NCBI GenBank assembly: GCA_030744755.1 | Contig: JASLPY010000051.1 | Span: 1-39,134, forward strand | From: Kiritimatiellia bacterium | Lineage (GTDB): Bacteria; Verrucomicrobiota; Kiritimatiellia; UBA8416; JADHWI01 | DNA: 39,134 bases | Reading direction: 5' to 3' | In this document: piece by piece, positions 24,079 through 33,178 of the stretch | Layout: each line of letters starts with the position of its first letter | Numbering within the stretch: position 1 is the stretch's first letter | Notes under the pieces: model-generated | What the model was told of the DNA's origin: nothing | Databases searched by the model: none | Seen by the model: only the letters and a program-made list of their open reading frames with translations | Position numbers and translations under genes: made by a program

Positions 24079-24845
24079 AATCCTTGCGTCTCCCCTGGGG
24101 CGGCTCCGCCGGCGGAGCCGCTGTCTCCTACCACCTCCATGAAGAATTTCTCAAGGCTCTTGCCTTCCGGAACCAGCTCGGCAGCATTCCCTTCCGCAAC
24201 AATTTTGCCGCGGGCCATGATCGCGATGTGATCGCACACCAGCTCAACTTCCGACAGCTCGTGGGACGAGAAGAACACCGTCTTCCCCTGGTCCCTCAGC
24301 TCGGTGATAATCTTGCGAATATCCATGCGGCCTATCGGGTCGAGGCCACCTGTAGGTTCGTCAAGGATCACCAGGTCGGGATCGTTTATCAGGGCCTGCG
24401 CCAGGCAAATCCGCTGCATCATGCCGCGCGAGTATGTGCCTATTCTCCTGTCCGCGGCTTCCGCAATCCCCACATCGTTCAGAAGCTTCCCGGTGCGGTC
24501 GCGGATTGTCTTCTTATCCATCTTAAAGAGTCGTCCAGTCAGGCTGAGCAGTTCCCGTCCAGTGAGGAACCTGTAGGTGTCGGGCTGTTCCGGCAGATAG
24601 CCGATCTTCCTACGTGCAATGGATTGACGCACGTCCGTGCCGAAAACCTTTGCCGTGCCGGACGAAGCTTCTATGAATCCGAGGAGAATGTGCATGGTGG
24701 TGGTCTTGCCGGCGCCGTTGGGTCCGAGGAACCCGAAGATCTGCCCGGCATCGACTTTCATCGACAGGCCGTTCAGCGCCTTAACAGGTCCGCTCTTAGT
24801 AGAGAAGGCGACGGTGAGATCGCATGTTTCGATTGCCGATTCCAT
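24075..24845 (-). CDS. ABC transporter ATP-binding protein
   Basis: A 256-residue ATPase with Walker A GPNGAGKT (41-48), Q-loop near Gln87 (GYLPEQ), signature YSRGMMQR (138-145; the first Ser and Gly of the LSGGQ motif are altered, as in many ABC-2 ATPases), Walker B LVILDEP (158-164) and H-loop SSHELSE. It pairs with the overlapping permease gene. The start is uncertain: ATG at 24845 has only a weak ribosome site, and a GTG at 24869 would add 8 residues. The C-terminus (GDSGSAGGAAPGETQGL) is low in complexity and overlaps the permease start. Confidence 0.88.
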   Translation of the reverse strand: MESAIETCDLTVAFSTKSGPVKALNGLSMKVDAGQIFGFLGPNGAGKTTTMHILLGFIEASSGTAKVFGTDVRQSIARRKIGYLPEQPDTYRFLTGRELLSLTGRLFKMDKKTIRDRTGKLLNDVGIAEAADRRIGTYSRGMMQRICLAQALINDPDLVILDEPTGGLDPIGRMDIRKIITELRDQGKTVFFSSHELSEVELVCDHIAIMARGKIVAEGNAAELVPEGKSLEKFFMEVVGDSGSAGGAAPGETQGL

Positions 24846-25157
24846 ACCGGATGAATATACGTGCCCCACGCCTTACGCGCAAGTGGCAATAGCATTCTCC
24901 GCAGTGAGGAGGTTTTACCGCGCATGCGGAATGCACGTCCATCGGCAAAAGTAGATCGGCCCTCTCTGGGCTGATCCTCTGAAAAGCAGGCCGGAGGCCA
25001 GCTTTACTCCCCCCATCCCTTTCGAACCTTCTCCCAACTTGGGCGTTGAATGTTGGACGTTGGGCGTTGGGCGTTGAACCCCATCCCTTCCTCATCGCTT
25101 CTTCAACACACATGTTGTAATCTTCTCCACATAATCCATACCCCAAAAGGAGAACTC
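24846..25157. other. Divergent intergenic region before sulfatase
   Basis: About 310 bp between the ABC ATPase and the sulfatase, transcribed in opposite directions, so promoters for both should lie here. I see no convincing -35/-10 pair and no sigma-54 match. It contains the heptamer array 25039-25080 and a strong ribosome site (AAAAGGAG at about 25144-25152). Confidence 0.55.
25039..25080. repeat. Degenerate heptamer tandem array (TTGGGCG-type, 6 units)
   Basis: Six 7-bp units: TTGGGCG, TTGAATG, TTGGACG, TTGGGCG, TTGGGCG, TTGAACC. The period of 7 is exact and units vary mainly at positions 4-6. It lies about 80 bases before the sulfatase start. The period matches the AATGGTT array at 6114-6141. 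Confidence 0.78.
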
Positions 25158-26825
25158 ATGAAGCTATTCTGGACCATTCTGATATGCATCTGTTTTGCAT
25201 TTGCGGCCGGCTTGCCCGCGGCCGCTGACGCACGGCCAAATATTGTTATCCTCTTTGTCGACGACATGGGCTACTCGGATATCGGCTGTTTCGGCGGGGA
25301 GATCGAGACGCCGAACCTCGACAAGCTGGCCGCCAACGGCGTGCGCTTTACGCAGTTCTACAACACCTCCCGCTGCTGCCCCTCGCGCGCCGCCCTGCTT
25401 ACCGGCCTCTACTCTCACGAAGCTGGCATCGGCATGATGGTCTATCGTAGCAATGGGATCGGATATCTCGGCAGACTCAACGACAAGTGCGTGACCTTCG
25501 GGGAGGTAATGCGGGATGCTGGGTACCGGACCATGATGACCGGGAAGTGGCACGCGGGGCACAACCCCGAGTCCAGACCCGAAGTAAGAGGCTTTGACAA
25601 GTTCACAGGAGTCTACCTTCATATAGACAGCTACTGGAAGGTGCTCAGAAATTGTGATGTCTGGCGTGACGGCAAGCTTTTCATCAAGGCGCAGGAAACG
25701 CCGAAGAACCCGTACAAACCGGACGAAGAGTTCTACACCACTGATTTCTTTACAGATGCAGCCCTTGATTACATCGACGAGGCCGCGGCTGACAAGTCCA
25801 AGCCTTTCCTGCTGCATGTCTGCTACAACGTTCCACATTTCCCGCTGGAGACCCCGGACCATCTGATCGAGAAGTATCGGGGTAAATACATGAAAGGATG
25901 GGATGTCCTCCGCAGGGAGAAGCTGGAACGAATGAAGAAAATGGGCATCGTGCCGGAAACTCAGAAGCTTCCGAATGTAAAGGGGTTCAAGAACGTGAAC
26001 AGCTTTGGAGTGGAAACGGAGGTCCTGCCGAAGTGGGAATCGGTGAGTGAAGAGGACAAAAAGGAACTGGATTTTCGCAGGGCCATGTACGCGGGACAGA
26101 TCGACCGCCTGGACTGGAACGTGGGGCGGATCGTTGAGCGGTTGAAGAAGCAGGGGGTACTGGACAACACGCTCATCATGTTCTTCTCCGACAACGGCTG
26201 TTCCGGCGAACTGGGGCTTTATGGAATGAACTGGAAGAAGTTCACATCGGCCAACTATGCGGATTGGAGGAAGAAAGGCGGCTGGTCAATTTCGCAGGGA
26301 CAATGCTGGGCCTCCTATTCCAATGCACCATTCAGAAAGTACAAGAAGTTTGTCCACGAGGGGGGAATCGCCTCGCCTTTCATTGCCCACTGGCCCAGGG
26401 GAATCAAGGAACCGGGCCGTATTTCGTCGAAGCAGTTCTTCCACCTCATTGACATCATGCCTACGCTCTGCGAAGCGGCCGGCGCAACATATCCGAAAAC
26501 CTACAAGGAGAGAACCGTCTCGCCGGCCCGGGGTATCAGCATGCTGCCCATGATAAAGAGCGCGGAGACTTCTGCAGGTGCCCGCACCGTCTACTGGCAA
26601 CACGAGAACCATGCCGCGATACGGGAAGGGGACTGGAAACTCGTTACGGTGAATGACCGTTCGGGGGATCACTGGGAACTCTACAACCTGTCCGCGGACC
26701 GCAGTGAGTCGGAGGACCTCGCCGGCAAGAACCCGGAGCGCGTCGATCGGCTAAAGAAGAACTGGATCAAATGGGCCCACGACGTAAACGCAATGCCATT
26801 CCCGGAAACACGAAAACGCCGGTGA
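25158..26825 (+). CDS. Secreted S1-family sulfatase
   Basis: A 555-residue exported sulfatase. The ATG at 25158 follows AAAAGGAG and opens a clear signal peptide (hydrophobic 3-18, cleavage near AAADA at about 25). Metal-binding Asp35/Asp36 are in NIVILFVDDMGYSD. The catalytic motif CCPSRAALLTG puts the formylglycine cysteine at Cys73 (C-x-P-S-R). TGKWHAG (128-134) and FFSDNG later supply the remaining sulfate- and metal-binding residues. It hydrolyses sulfate esters, probably on a polysaccharide, outside the cytoplasm. Cys73 must be oxidised by an FGE or anSME maturase, and none is encoded in the window. It is followed by two other secreted proteins on the same strand. Confidence 0.93.
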   Translation: MKLFWTILICICFAFAAGLPAAADARPNIVILFVDDMGYSDIGCFGGEIETPNLDKLAANGVRFTQFYNTSRCCPSRAALLTGLYSHEAGIGMMVYRSNGIGYLGRLNDKCVTFGEVMRDAGYRTMMTGKWHAGHNPESRPEVRGFDKFTGVYLHIDSYWKVLRNCDVWRDGKLFIKAQETPKNPYKPDEEFYTTDFFTDAALDYIDEAAADKSKPFLLHVCYNVPHFPLETPDHLIEKYRGKYMKGWDVLRREKLERMKKMGIVPETQKLPNVKGFKNVNSFGVETEVLPKWESVSEEDKKELDFRRAMYAGQIDRLDWNVGRIVERLKKQGVLDNTLIMFFSDNGCSGELGLYGMNWKKFTSANYADWRKKGGWSISQGQCWASYSNAPFRKYKKFVHEGGIASPFIAHWPRGIKEPGRISSKQFFHLIDIMPTLCEAAGATYPKTYKERTVSPARGISMLPMIKSAETSAGARTVYWQHENHAAIREGDWKLVTVNDRSGDHWELYNLSADRSESEDLAGKNPERVDRLKKNWIKWAHDVNAMPFPETRKRR

Positions 26826-26863
26826 ACGGGGTAAAGGATGCCATATTCGGGTCTCGCCCCTAA

Positions 26864-26995
26864 ATCGGCCTTATCATTCTGCGCCCGTTGCACTACGCTT
26901 CCCTGAACAACATGAAGATCACGAACAACGCGGCAGCCGACAAGGACATGTTCATGCGACGCCTCGCGCCACGCGACAACATGAACTGGATCTAG
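26864..26995 (+). pseudogene. Possible decayed gene end
   Basis: One frame stays open from 26864 to a stop at 26993-26995 and ends with a protein-like sequence (LNNMKITNNAAADKDMFMRR ... NMNWI). It has no start codon with a ribosome site and a stop lies at once upstream (26861). The word AAATCGGCCTTA at 26862-26873 also occurs at 23253-23264. It may be the 3' remnant of a lost gene or part of a repeat; I do not recognise the protein. Confidence 0.25.
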
Positions 26996-27035
26996 GCAAG
27001 CCACAGGGCCTGGCCCTGAATCATGGAAAGACGAT

Positions 27036-29870
27036 ATGCACTCAGCTCTTGGAAGACGGTTAGTCTGTGTTCTCTTCTTGGCTCTCGCTGTTCTCTGCCT
27101 TGAGAGTTCGGCGCGTGCTGCGGGTCCATTGCTCCGGCTGCGCGTGAACCTGGATGGCTTGCATGCATTCTTGAAAGAGCGTGATCCTTCTAAGCTCGAG
27201 CAACTTACGGTCACAAAGAATCTGGGTGTTTCCGAGATTTGCCTGGCGATTCTTCTCGACAACACGCGCATCGTTGTTCCGGTGGTTGCCCTCGGAGGCG
27301 ATACGGTTGCCATCCGTGACATGTTGCATGCCAAAGAGGGCATCCTGAAAGACGTCGTCGTCCCGGTCGGCGACGACAAATTCCGGCTCTCTTACGGCAG
27401 CAGCGGCCAAACCAATCATCTCGACCTGACGCTGACCGAGCGGGGCGAGTTCCTTATCTTGAGCGTAGCGGAAATCGACGAGGCGACGAGGGCTTCCGCG
27501 ACGGCCCGGACACAGGTGTTGTCGCCGAACCAGGACCGATTCTTCGAATTCGAGTTTGACGTTCCGGAGCAGTTGGGAACGGAAGGATTACAGTCTGCAA
27601 GCAAACAATACGGGTTATCCAAGAATCGGATGTCGGGCATGGTGTTGTTCAGCGTGTCCATGGTGTTGCAGGCCATGCTTGAGCCGCTTGCGCACATCGA
27701 CCAGTTGGCCGGGGGGATCTTTGCGCACGCCGACAAACTGACGGTACTGGATGCCGGTATCGTCTACCGCGACGCGGAAATTGCCGCCGCCGCTTGTGCG
27801 ATGCTGGAGGGAAAGCAAAGCCCCCATCTGCGTTTCCATAGGCTAGTTCAGTTGTCGGATGACCCGAGGATCCACGCCAAGAGGTCGCTGACGGGCAAGA
27901 AGCTGGCGGTTCGTTATGCCTGGAAAACGTCGGATGAAACCGATGTCATGCCTTTGATCAAGCGAGCTTACACGCCACTCGTGATGCGGCCACTGATTCC
28001 GGCTGAAGACGAAGTGACGTCGACGTACCATGAGGATCGGCCGATCAAACTGCCTTTCGATTCGGCGGCCTGGGAAGTGGTCCTTCGCAAAGCCTTTGCC
28101 ACTACTCACGCGAGAATCTCGGGAAGCCACGGTAGCGGTGCGGACAAGAGGGTTAATGTTCAGCTCGACCCTCCACTGAGCGACAACTTGCTGCTGGTTC
28201 GGGGAAGCGTTCTTGTCACGGGCATGCTGACCAAGGATGGTGTCGACGTCAAGGGGGATGGCGATGGTTTTCTGCTTAGCGACGCTTCGGGTGTTCGCCT
28301 GATGCTCCCGATAAAGGATGGAGAAGACTACGGTAAGATCGTACGCCTGACCGCAACTCTCGAGTTGGATGTTCCCGAGCAGGTCGAGTTCTGTGAGTTT
28401 CTGCCGGGTGATCCCATGGATACCGTCAAGAAGGCCGGCAGCATTCCGGTGACGCTGGGTATCCTGAGCAACAACATTGCGGAGGTCTACACCGCGGAGG
28501 ATGTCTGGTTGCTGCTGGAGACGTATGACAAGAGCGGCAATCGATTGGTCGAGGACGATGGTCACTGGAGTCGCCAGGAGGTCTCTCGGAGCTTTCACGG
28601 TACCATTGCCCGCGCTCTGGCCATCGCAATCGGACCGACGAGGAAGGTGTCGATCGACCTCGATCTCGACTTTGCGAAAACGCGTCTCACTCGTCTGCCT
28701 GATGAACCAACGGATCCGCCCTTTACCCGCTACATTCGTAAGGCCTACAATCCGTATCCGACAATCAAACAAAGCGCGCTGGATGACCTGAAGGTTATCG
28801 AGCGAGCTTTCTTGGGCGAGAGGAATCTCGCCATTCTCCTGCCCTGCCCTTCGCGTGCAGCCGGCTGGGAAGTTCATGCATTCGGCTACGACAAACCCCC
28901 GGTACACCGTAGCGGGGCCTGGACGCATAAACCCGGGTGCATGAGTCGGTATCGACTCGATCCGCGAAGCAAGCCGGAAATCCGCGCCGTCTTCGGGCGG
29001 GCGTCGGTCGAGATCCCTGTGGACAGCGAGGTGGTGACGCTGGCGAAGGCGGTGGATGGTGAACCGGTGACGGCGAAACTGGAGGGGGGCGGGGAGATTC
29101 AACCCGTGTTCACCAGGAATGTCGTAGAAGTGACGAGGTTTCCATCAGTGAATGCACTGTCATTTGCCTTGTTTGACAGCGCCGGTCGTCGACTGGCCGT
29201 TTCCGGCGGAGGAATCGGTGCCAGACAGAAGGTTGTCGCATGGGGAATTCCGACTCGCGTGAAGGTCGAACTTTCCCCCGGGACCGTTACACGTGTTGTC
29301 GAATTCGACAAGAGCTTTGGGGAGGTCGACACGGCGGCGTACGAAGATTTAAAGCAAGCCGTGAAAGGGCAGCGCGAGGTAGCTCGCATGGTCCTTGCCA
29401 TTCGCGATGCGCAGAATCGCTCAAACCTGAAGTACGCCGATAACCTGGCGGCTCTGCATTATCTCCACGGCCGGGAAGGAAAGCCATTGCACGCGATCCC
29501 GGCGGAAGTCGCCCATGCGGACGCAGCCGGCGCAGCCGTATTTGGCTACGAGCACAAGCCCTGGAAGGGCTATAGATTCATTCTGCCCAAAGGCGACACG
29601 CGTAACGGAGAGAAGAACGACATCAAACGCAGAGATAAGCCGGAGACGTTCAAATGGGATGGCGGAGAGTTGGAGAGCTTTCCAGGGAAGTTCGGGATGG
29701 GAAGTCAAGTCATTGCGATTCCCATTGATCCCGAAAAGCCCTCCTTCGTGGCCCGGTATGGAGACCTCTATCACAAGACGGTTGGGAATGACTTGTTCTA
29801 CTACTTGCCGGGCGATGTTTACCAGTGGCAGAAGTTCTCAATGATTGAGCCGGCGTCTGCAGACAAGTGA
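27036..29870 (+). CDS. Large secreted protein of unknown function
   Basis: A 944-residue protein with a signal peptide (basic 7-8, hydrophobic 9-22, cleavage near ARAAG at about 29). It has no other membrane segment. The rest alternates beta-rich regions; the middle (about 350-520) contains a self-contained beta region (SDNLLLVRGSVLVTGML ... DASGVRLMLPIKDGEDYGKI), and another beta region is at about 650-760. The end (about 800-935) starts with a helix (LAALHYLHGREG) followed by AVFGYEHKPWKGYRFILPKG and IPIDPEKPSFVARYGDLYHK. That end recalls the pattern of DUF2950 and of globular ends of PVC pseudopilin-like proteins; this is a visual resemblance only. No catalytic motif is visible. It lies between a sulfatase and a probable glycan-active protein, 50 bases before the latter, so a role with polysaccharide is possible. 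Confidence 0.72.
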   Translation: MHSALGRRLVCVLFLALAVLCLESSARAAGPLLRLRVNLDGLHAFLKERDPSKLEQLTVTKNLGVSEICLAILLDNTRIVVPVVALGGDTVAIRDMLHAKEGILKDVVVPVGDDKFRLSYGSSGQTNHLDLTLTERGEFLILSVAEIDEATRASATARTQVLSPNQDRFFEFEFDVPEQLGTEGLQSASKQYGLSKNRMSGMVLFSVSMVLQAMLEPLAHIDQLAGGIFAHADKLTVLDAGIVYRDAEIAAAACAMLEGKQSPHLRFHRLVQLSDDPRIHAKRSLTGKKLAVRYAWKTSDETDVMPLIKRAYTPLVMRPLIPAEDEVTSTYHEDRPIKLPFDSAAWEVVLRKAFATTHARISGSHGSGADKRVNVQLDPPLSDNLLLVRGSVLVTGMLTKDGVDVKGDGDGFLLSDASGVRLMLPIKDGEDYGKIVRLTATLELDVPEQVEFCEFLPGDPMDTVKKAGSIPVTLGILSNNIAEVYTAEDVWLLLETYDKSGNRLVEDDGHWSRQEVSRSFHGTIARALAIAIGPTRKVSIDLDLDFAKTRLTRLPDEPTDPPFTRYIRKAYNPYPTIKQSALDDLKVIERAFLGERNLAILLPCPSRAAGWEVHAFGYDKPPVHRSGAWTHKPGCMSRYRLDPRSKPEIRAVFGRASVEIPVDSEVVTLAKAVDGEPVTAKLEGGGEIQPVFTRNVVEVTRFPSVNALSFALFDSAGRRLAVSGGGIGARQKVVAWGIPTRVKVELSPGTVTRVVEFDKSFGEVDTAAYEDLKQAVKGQREVARMVLAIRDAQNRSNLKYADNLAALHYLHGREGKPLHAIPAEVAHADAAGAAVFGYEHKPWKGYRFILPKGDTRNGEKNDIKRRDKPETFKWDGGELESFPGKFGMGSQVIAIPIDPEKPSFVARYGDLYHKTVGNDLFYYLPGDVYQWQKFSMIEPASADK

Positions 29871-29920
29871 GTTTTCGTATTATTGCCCTTTGCGTGGGGA
29901 GTATTAACGAGGAGTAATCG

Positions 29921-31498
29921 ATGATGAAGAGCGCTTTTTATACGATCCTTACGCTGTTTGTGTTTGCGGGGATTGCGGTGGCGGCTGACGAGGCACCGGC
30001 GGGTACGATCAAGGTTGTTGCCGGCAAGCCGGCAGTCAGAACGGTGGCGGAAGTATTTCCTCCCTTGCCGTCGGATCCGCTTGAGCGGTCCGCGCAGATT
30101 GCGGGTTACACTATAAGCAAGGTTCAACGCTGGCTGCACGAAGTGGCGCTAAAGAAAATAGAGCCCGATACGGGCTTGTATCATCCGGACGGCCGTTTCA
30201 ATTACCAGGACGCATGGGCAGACTGCTACCCCTTCCTGGTCTGGGCCGCCTGGATGACGGATCTTGAAGCCCTAAACGGTCCGGTGCGGGGCGCGTTGCA
30301 TGCGGAAATCAAGCATTGCCCCAAGGGGTTCTTCACTGATCCGAAGAACACTTTCGGCGGCAGCGAATACGTGAAGGACGGTCTGATAGCCATTATTGAA
30401 GTAACGGGCAAAGACGAGTGGTTTGACCGTATGAAGGCTGTCCAGGACGAGATATGGGCCAAGCCGACTATCGATACGAAATACGGCAAGATCCCATCGA
30501 CGAACGTCGAGGTCAATGGCGAGCAGATCCAGGCCCTTGTGCGTATGTATACAGTGACAGGTGAAAACAAATACCTGGAATGGGCCGAGCGCCTTGCTGA
30601 CTACTACCTGCTGAAGGGCGATTTCGTCCCCACGCGGCTTCGTGATCACGGTTGTGAAATCATTGGCGGGCTGGGACTGCTGCTGGGCGTTGAGTCTGTG
30701 CACAACCCAGAGAAGGCAAAGATCTACCTGCCCCATATGAAGAAGATGTTGGACACCGTCCTTGAGAAGGGAACCAACGAAGACGGCATAATGTACAACA
30801 TGCTGGGTTCGAAGGGTGCCCTTAGCGACGGGTGGGGGTACAACTACGTTGCCTATCTTTGCTATGACATGGTAGCGGGCAAGCCGGTTTACAAGGCGCA
30901 CATGGAACAGGTTCTGCGCAATCTCGCGAAGCCGAAATACAAGGATCTTCCCTGGGAAGGAAGGTCAATCGACGGATTCGCCGATTCGGTAGAAGGCGGG
31001 CTCTATATAATGAACAGGCTGCCTGTTGCCGAAGGCCTTGCCTGGGCAGACCATGAAGTGACTGCCAACATTGTGTATGTTCAGAACAGGGATCATCTGT
31101 GGGGTACTATGAAACTGCAGTCCAATGGTGTGCGGACATCGATCATACATGCTTTGATGCATACCCGCGGTACGATTGCCAGGCCGTGGCAACAGGGGCT
31201 GGAACTTGGTGCGGTAGATACAGATAAAGGCATCAAACTGTTGGTGAAATCGGAAAAGGCATACAAAGGAAAGCTCGTCTTTGATTTTCCGCGTCACCGC
31301 GAGTACATGGGCTTCAAGAAAGACTGGCCGAGGATGAACACTATTCCAGAATGGTTCACCGTGGAAGCTGACGGGGAATACAAGGTGAGCGACATCACCA
31401 ACGGAACAGGGAAGACCTACAGAGGGAAGCAATTGCGCGATGGTCTGCCGGTTGAGTTGAAGGAACGGGAAGAACTTGTTTTACGCATTGAACGGTGA
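29921..31498 (+). CDS. Secreted alpha/alpha-toroid (six-hairpin glycosidase-like) protein
   Basis: A 525-residue exported protein with signal peptide MMKSAFYTILTLFVFAGIAVA. ATG at 29921 follows GAGGAG at about 8 bases. The middle (about 65-370) is helical with aromatic-rich repeats (YPFLVWAAWM, ALVRMYTVTGENKYLEWAER, EIIGGLGLLLG, SDGWGYNYVAYLCYDMV, GFADSVEGGLYIMNRL). This is the pattern of (alpha/alpha)6 toroids in six-hairpin glycosidases, unsaturated glucuronyl hydrolases and polysaccharide lyases. Possible acid residues (for example in YQDAWAD, TNVEVNGEQ and DGFADSVEGG) cannot be assigned. The C-terminal 120 residues are a beta domain. The exact family and substrate are unknown. It is co-directional with the sulfatase and the 944-residue protein. 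Confidence 0.6.
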   Translation: MMKSAFYTILTLFVFAGIAVAADEAPAGTIKVVAGKPAVRTVAEVFPPLPSDPLERSAQIAGYTISKVQRWLHEVALKKIEPDTGLYHPDGRFNYQDAWADCYPFLVWAAWMTDLEALNGPVRGALHAEIKHCPKGFFTDPKNTFGGSEYVKDGLIAIIEVTGKDEWFDRMKAVQDEIWAKPTIDTKYGKIPSTNVEVNGEQIQALVRMYTVTGENKYLEWAERLADYYLLKGDFVPTRLRDHGCEIIGGLGLLLGVESVHNPEKAKIYLPHMKKMLDTVLEKGTNEDGIMYNMLGSKGALSDGWGYNYVAYLCYDMVAGKPVYKAHMEQVLRNLAKPKYKDLPWEGRSIDGFADSVEGGLYIMNRLPVAEGLAWADHEVTANIVYVQNRDHLWGTMKLQSNGVRTSIIHALMHTRGTIARPWQQGLELGAVDTDKGIKLLVKSEKAYKGKLVFDFPRHREYMGFKKDWPRMNTIPEWFTVEADGEYKVSDITNGTGKTYRGKQLRDGLPVELKEREELVLRIER

Positions 31499-31559
31499 GC
31501 GTGCTGTCGGGTTCACGGGCTGTTGCCCAATCCAACCGTCCTGCGGCTGGCCTTCCGAA

Positions 31560-32525
31560 TCAGTTGAACGGCCGGCTCTCCCCTGAGTGACTATAAATGG
31601 AATCAAACACCTGCTCGCTACAGATCTCGTTGTAGGCTCCGGCGTTGAGAAAGCAGTACTTGAAGAAATAGATGCCGCACAGTTGTATCAGCTCCGCCGG
31701 AATGAGCATTGATTTGTTCAAGCCGACGAAAGTAAGAGCTACCACGGCCAACGGGATTGCAATCTCGCAGGAAAGTGCTCCCAGTAGAAAGGCTTTCTTG
31801 AAGCTGCCGCTGACCAGGCGCATGACCGATGTTCTCCCCGCCTTGCCTGAACTGAAAGTGAAGAAAAGATGACCAAGAATCAACAGTGCGCTGGTCACAA
31901 GAAAGATGGCTTCGGGAAAAAGGAGGTGTTCACCGCCGTGGAGTGATACACCGGGGGCATGAGCAAGAACCAACAGAAGTGCTATGCCCGATCCAAATGC
32001 CTGGACGATAAACAGAGGAACCAGGAGGAATGAATGCCAAAACGCTATAGCCCTTACAGATGCAAACAGGAATCCAGGATACATCGCTAAAAGGAAGGCG
32101 AAAACTGAACTCAATATGCCTATAGGATTGTAGTATATTGAGATGCTCTCCGGAATCATATTTGCCAGCATTGGTGACCCGAGCGCCATGGTCAAGCATG
32201 CGAAGCCCATGAAGATGTTGGCAAATATGAATCCCCGACTGATCCATGAAGTATCGGGATGCATCATTCCCCGCCAGAAGCGTTCCTTTCGCCCGAGAAA
32301 GAGAAGATGCGGAAGACCATAACCCACTGCAACAATCAGGAAACCAACCAGCATCCCCACTGTGAAGTTCATCAGGAACGACATCATGTAGAGGCCAGGT
32401 CCTACATTGCCGGCAAACAGGGCCAGCAGTAACAGCCCGCCTGAGCCGCCCTTCGACCATTCACTCTGAAAGGTCACTATGTCCTGAGGCGACGCAAGAA
32501 GGGATTCAACTCTTATCTGCTTCAT
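31560..32525 (-). CDS. NrfD/PsrC/DmsC-like membrane anchor subunit
   Basis: A 321-residue membrane protein with about eight hydrophobic helices. The first helix GLLLLALFAGNVGPGLYMMS lies at about 30-50, and HPDTSWISRGFIFANIFMGF with YNPIGILSSVFAFLLAMYPG marks loops and helices seen in NrfD/PsrC-type quinone-interacting subunits. It would anchor the iron-sulfur and molybdenum subunits and exchange electrons with the quinone pool. The ATG at 32525 is chosen for its size and overlap of 20 bases with the ferredoxin gene; an upstream start at 32594 would overlap that gene by 89 bases. Similarity to the NrfD family is judged by layout, not by a full motif match. Confidence 0.75.
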   Translation of the reverse strand: MKQIRVESLLASPQDIVTFQSEWSKGGSGGLLLLALFAGNVGPGLYMMSFLMNFTVGMLVGFLIVAVGYGLPHLLFLGRKERFWRGMMHPDTSWISRGFIFANIFMGFACLTMALGSPMLANMIPESISIYYNPIGILSSVFAFLLAMYPGFLFASVRAIAFWHSFLLVPLFIVQAFGSGIALLLVLAHAPGVSLHGGEHLLFPEAIFLVTSALLILGHLFFTFSSGKAGRTSVMRLVSGSFKKAFLLGALSCEIAIPLAVVALTFVGLNKSMLIPAELIQLCGIYFFKYCFLNAGAYNEICSEQVFDSIYSHSGESRPFN

Positions 32526-33174
32526 TTCCGGTTCTCTTTGGCAAGTAATATATTGAGGGATCAGTTTCCATTTCTGGGAGAAGGCGAAATCCACCCCGCG
32601 CCTCTATGATCTTCGAGACATTACTCTCCGGATCATCGATATCGCCGAAATGCAGGGCGTCGGCAATACAGGACAGAACGCACATAGGGGTGGCATCAGG
32701 ATCAACACCGGGAGTAAGGGCCTTCTTCAGCCCCGAGTCTATCCTGGAGATGCAGAAATCGCATTTGTCGACGACTCCCTCGGTATGTTCCTTGTAGCGT
32801 TTCTTTTCCCATGCAGAAGGTTCTTCATGATACCACTGTTCATGCTTGTAAAACGTTCTCGCGTTGTACGGACAGGCCATCATGCAATACCTGCAGCCCA
32901 TGCATTTGTCCTTGTCCACTGTTACAACGCTCTTCTCGTCATCCCTTTTCGTGGCACCGGTGGGGCAGACCTTGGTACATTGCGGATCTTTGCAGTTCAT
33001 GCATCGTTTTGGAATGTACGCTCTCCGTACGTTGGGATACTCTCCCTCCTCTTTCTCCACGACTGTGACTCTCTGAATGCCGGGACCCAGCCCATTCCAC
33101 ATCTTGCAGGCTACCACACAGGTCTGACATCCTGTGCACTTCTCCAAATCGACTACCATGACATATCTTGCCAT
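32506..33174 (-). CDS. Four-cluster ferredoxin subunit (DmsB/NrfC/PadC-type)
   Basis: A 222-residue protein with 16 cysteines in four [4Fe-4S] motifs: Cys13/16/19/23 (CTGCQTCVVAC), Cys58/61/66/70 (CMNCKDPQCTKVC), Cys91/94/97/101 (CMGCRYCMMAC) and Cys138/141/165/169 (CDFC ... CVLSC). This is the electron-transfer subunit of complex iron-sulfur molybdoenzymes; it links the molybdenum subunit to the membrane anchor. No signal peptide is present. It starts 4 bases after the stop of the molybdopterin gene and ends inside the anchor gene, so the three form a tight operon. Confidence 0.93.
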   Translation of the reverse strand: MARYVMVVDLEKCTGCQTCVVACKMWNGLGPGIQRVTVVEKEEGEYPNVRRAYIPKRCMNCKDPQCTKVCPTGATKRDDEKSVVTVDKDKCMGCRYCMMACPYNARTFYKHEQWYHEEPSAWEKKRYKEHTEGVVDKCDFCISRIDSGLKKALTPGVDPDATPMCVLSCIADALHFGDIDDPESNVSKIIEARGGFRLLPEMETDPSIYYLPKRTGNEADKS

Positions 33175-33178
33175 TGTG

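Noticed and set aside
25039..25080. Heptamer array considered as a CRISPR remnant
   Set aside because: Units are 7 bp with no spacers and no cas genes nearby.
27843..29102. A 419-codon minus-strand frame inside the 944-residue protein gene
   Set aside because: Antisense shadow in GC-rich coding DNA; the plus-strand protein has a signal peptide and ribosome site, and this frame has neither.
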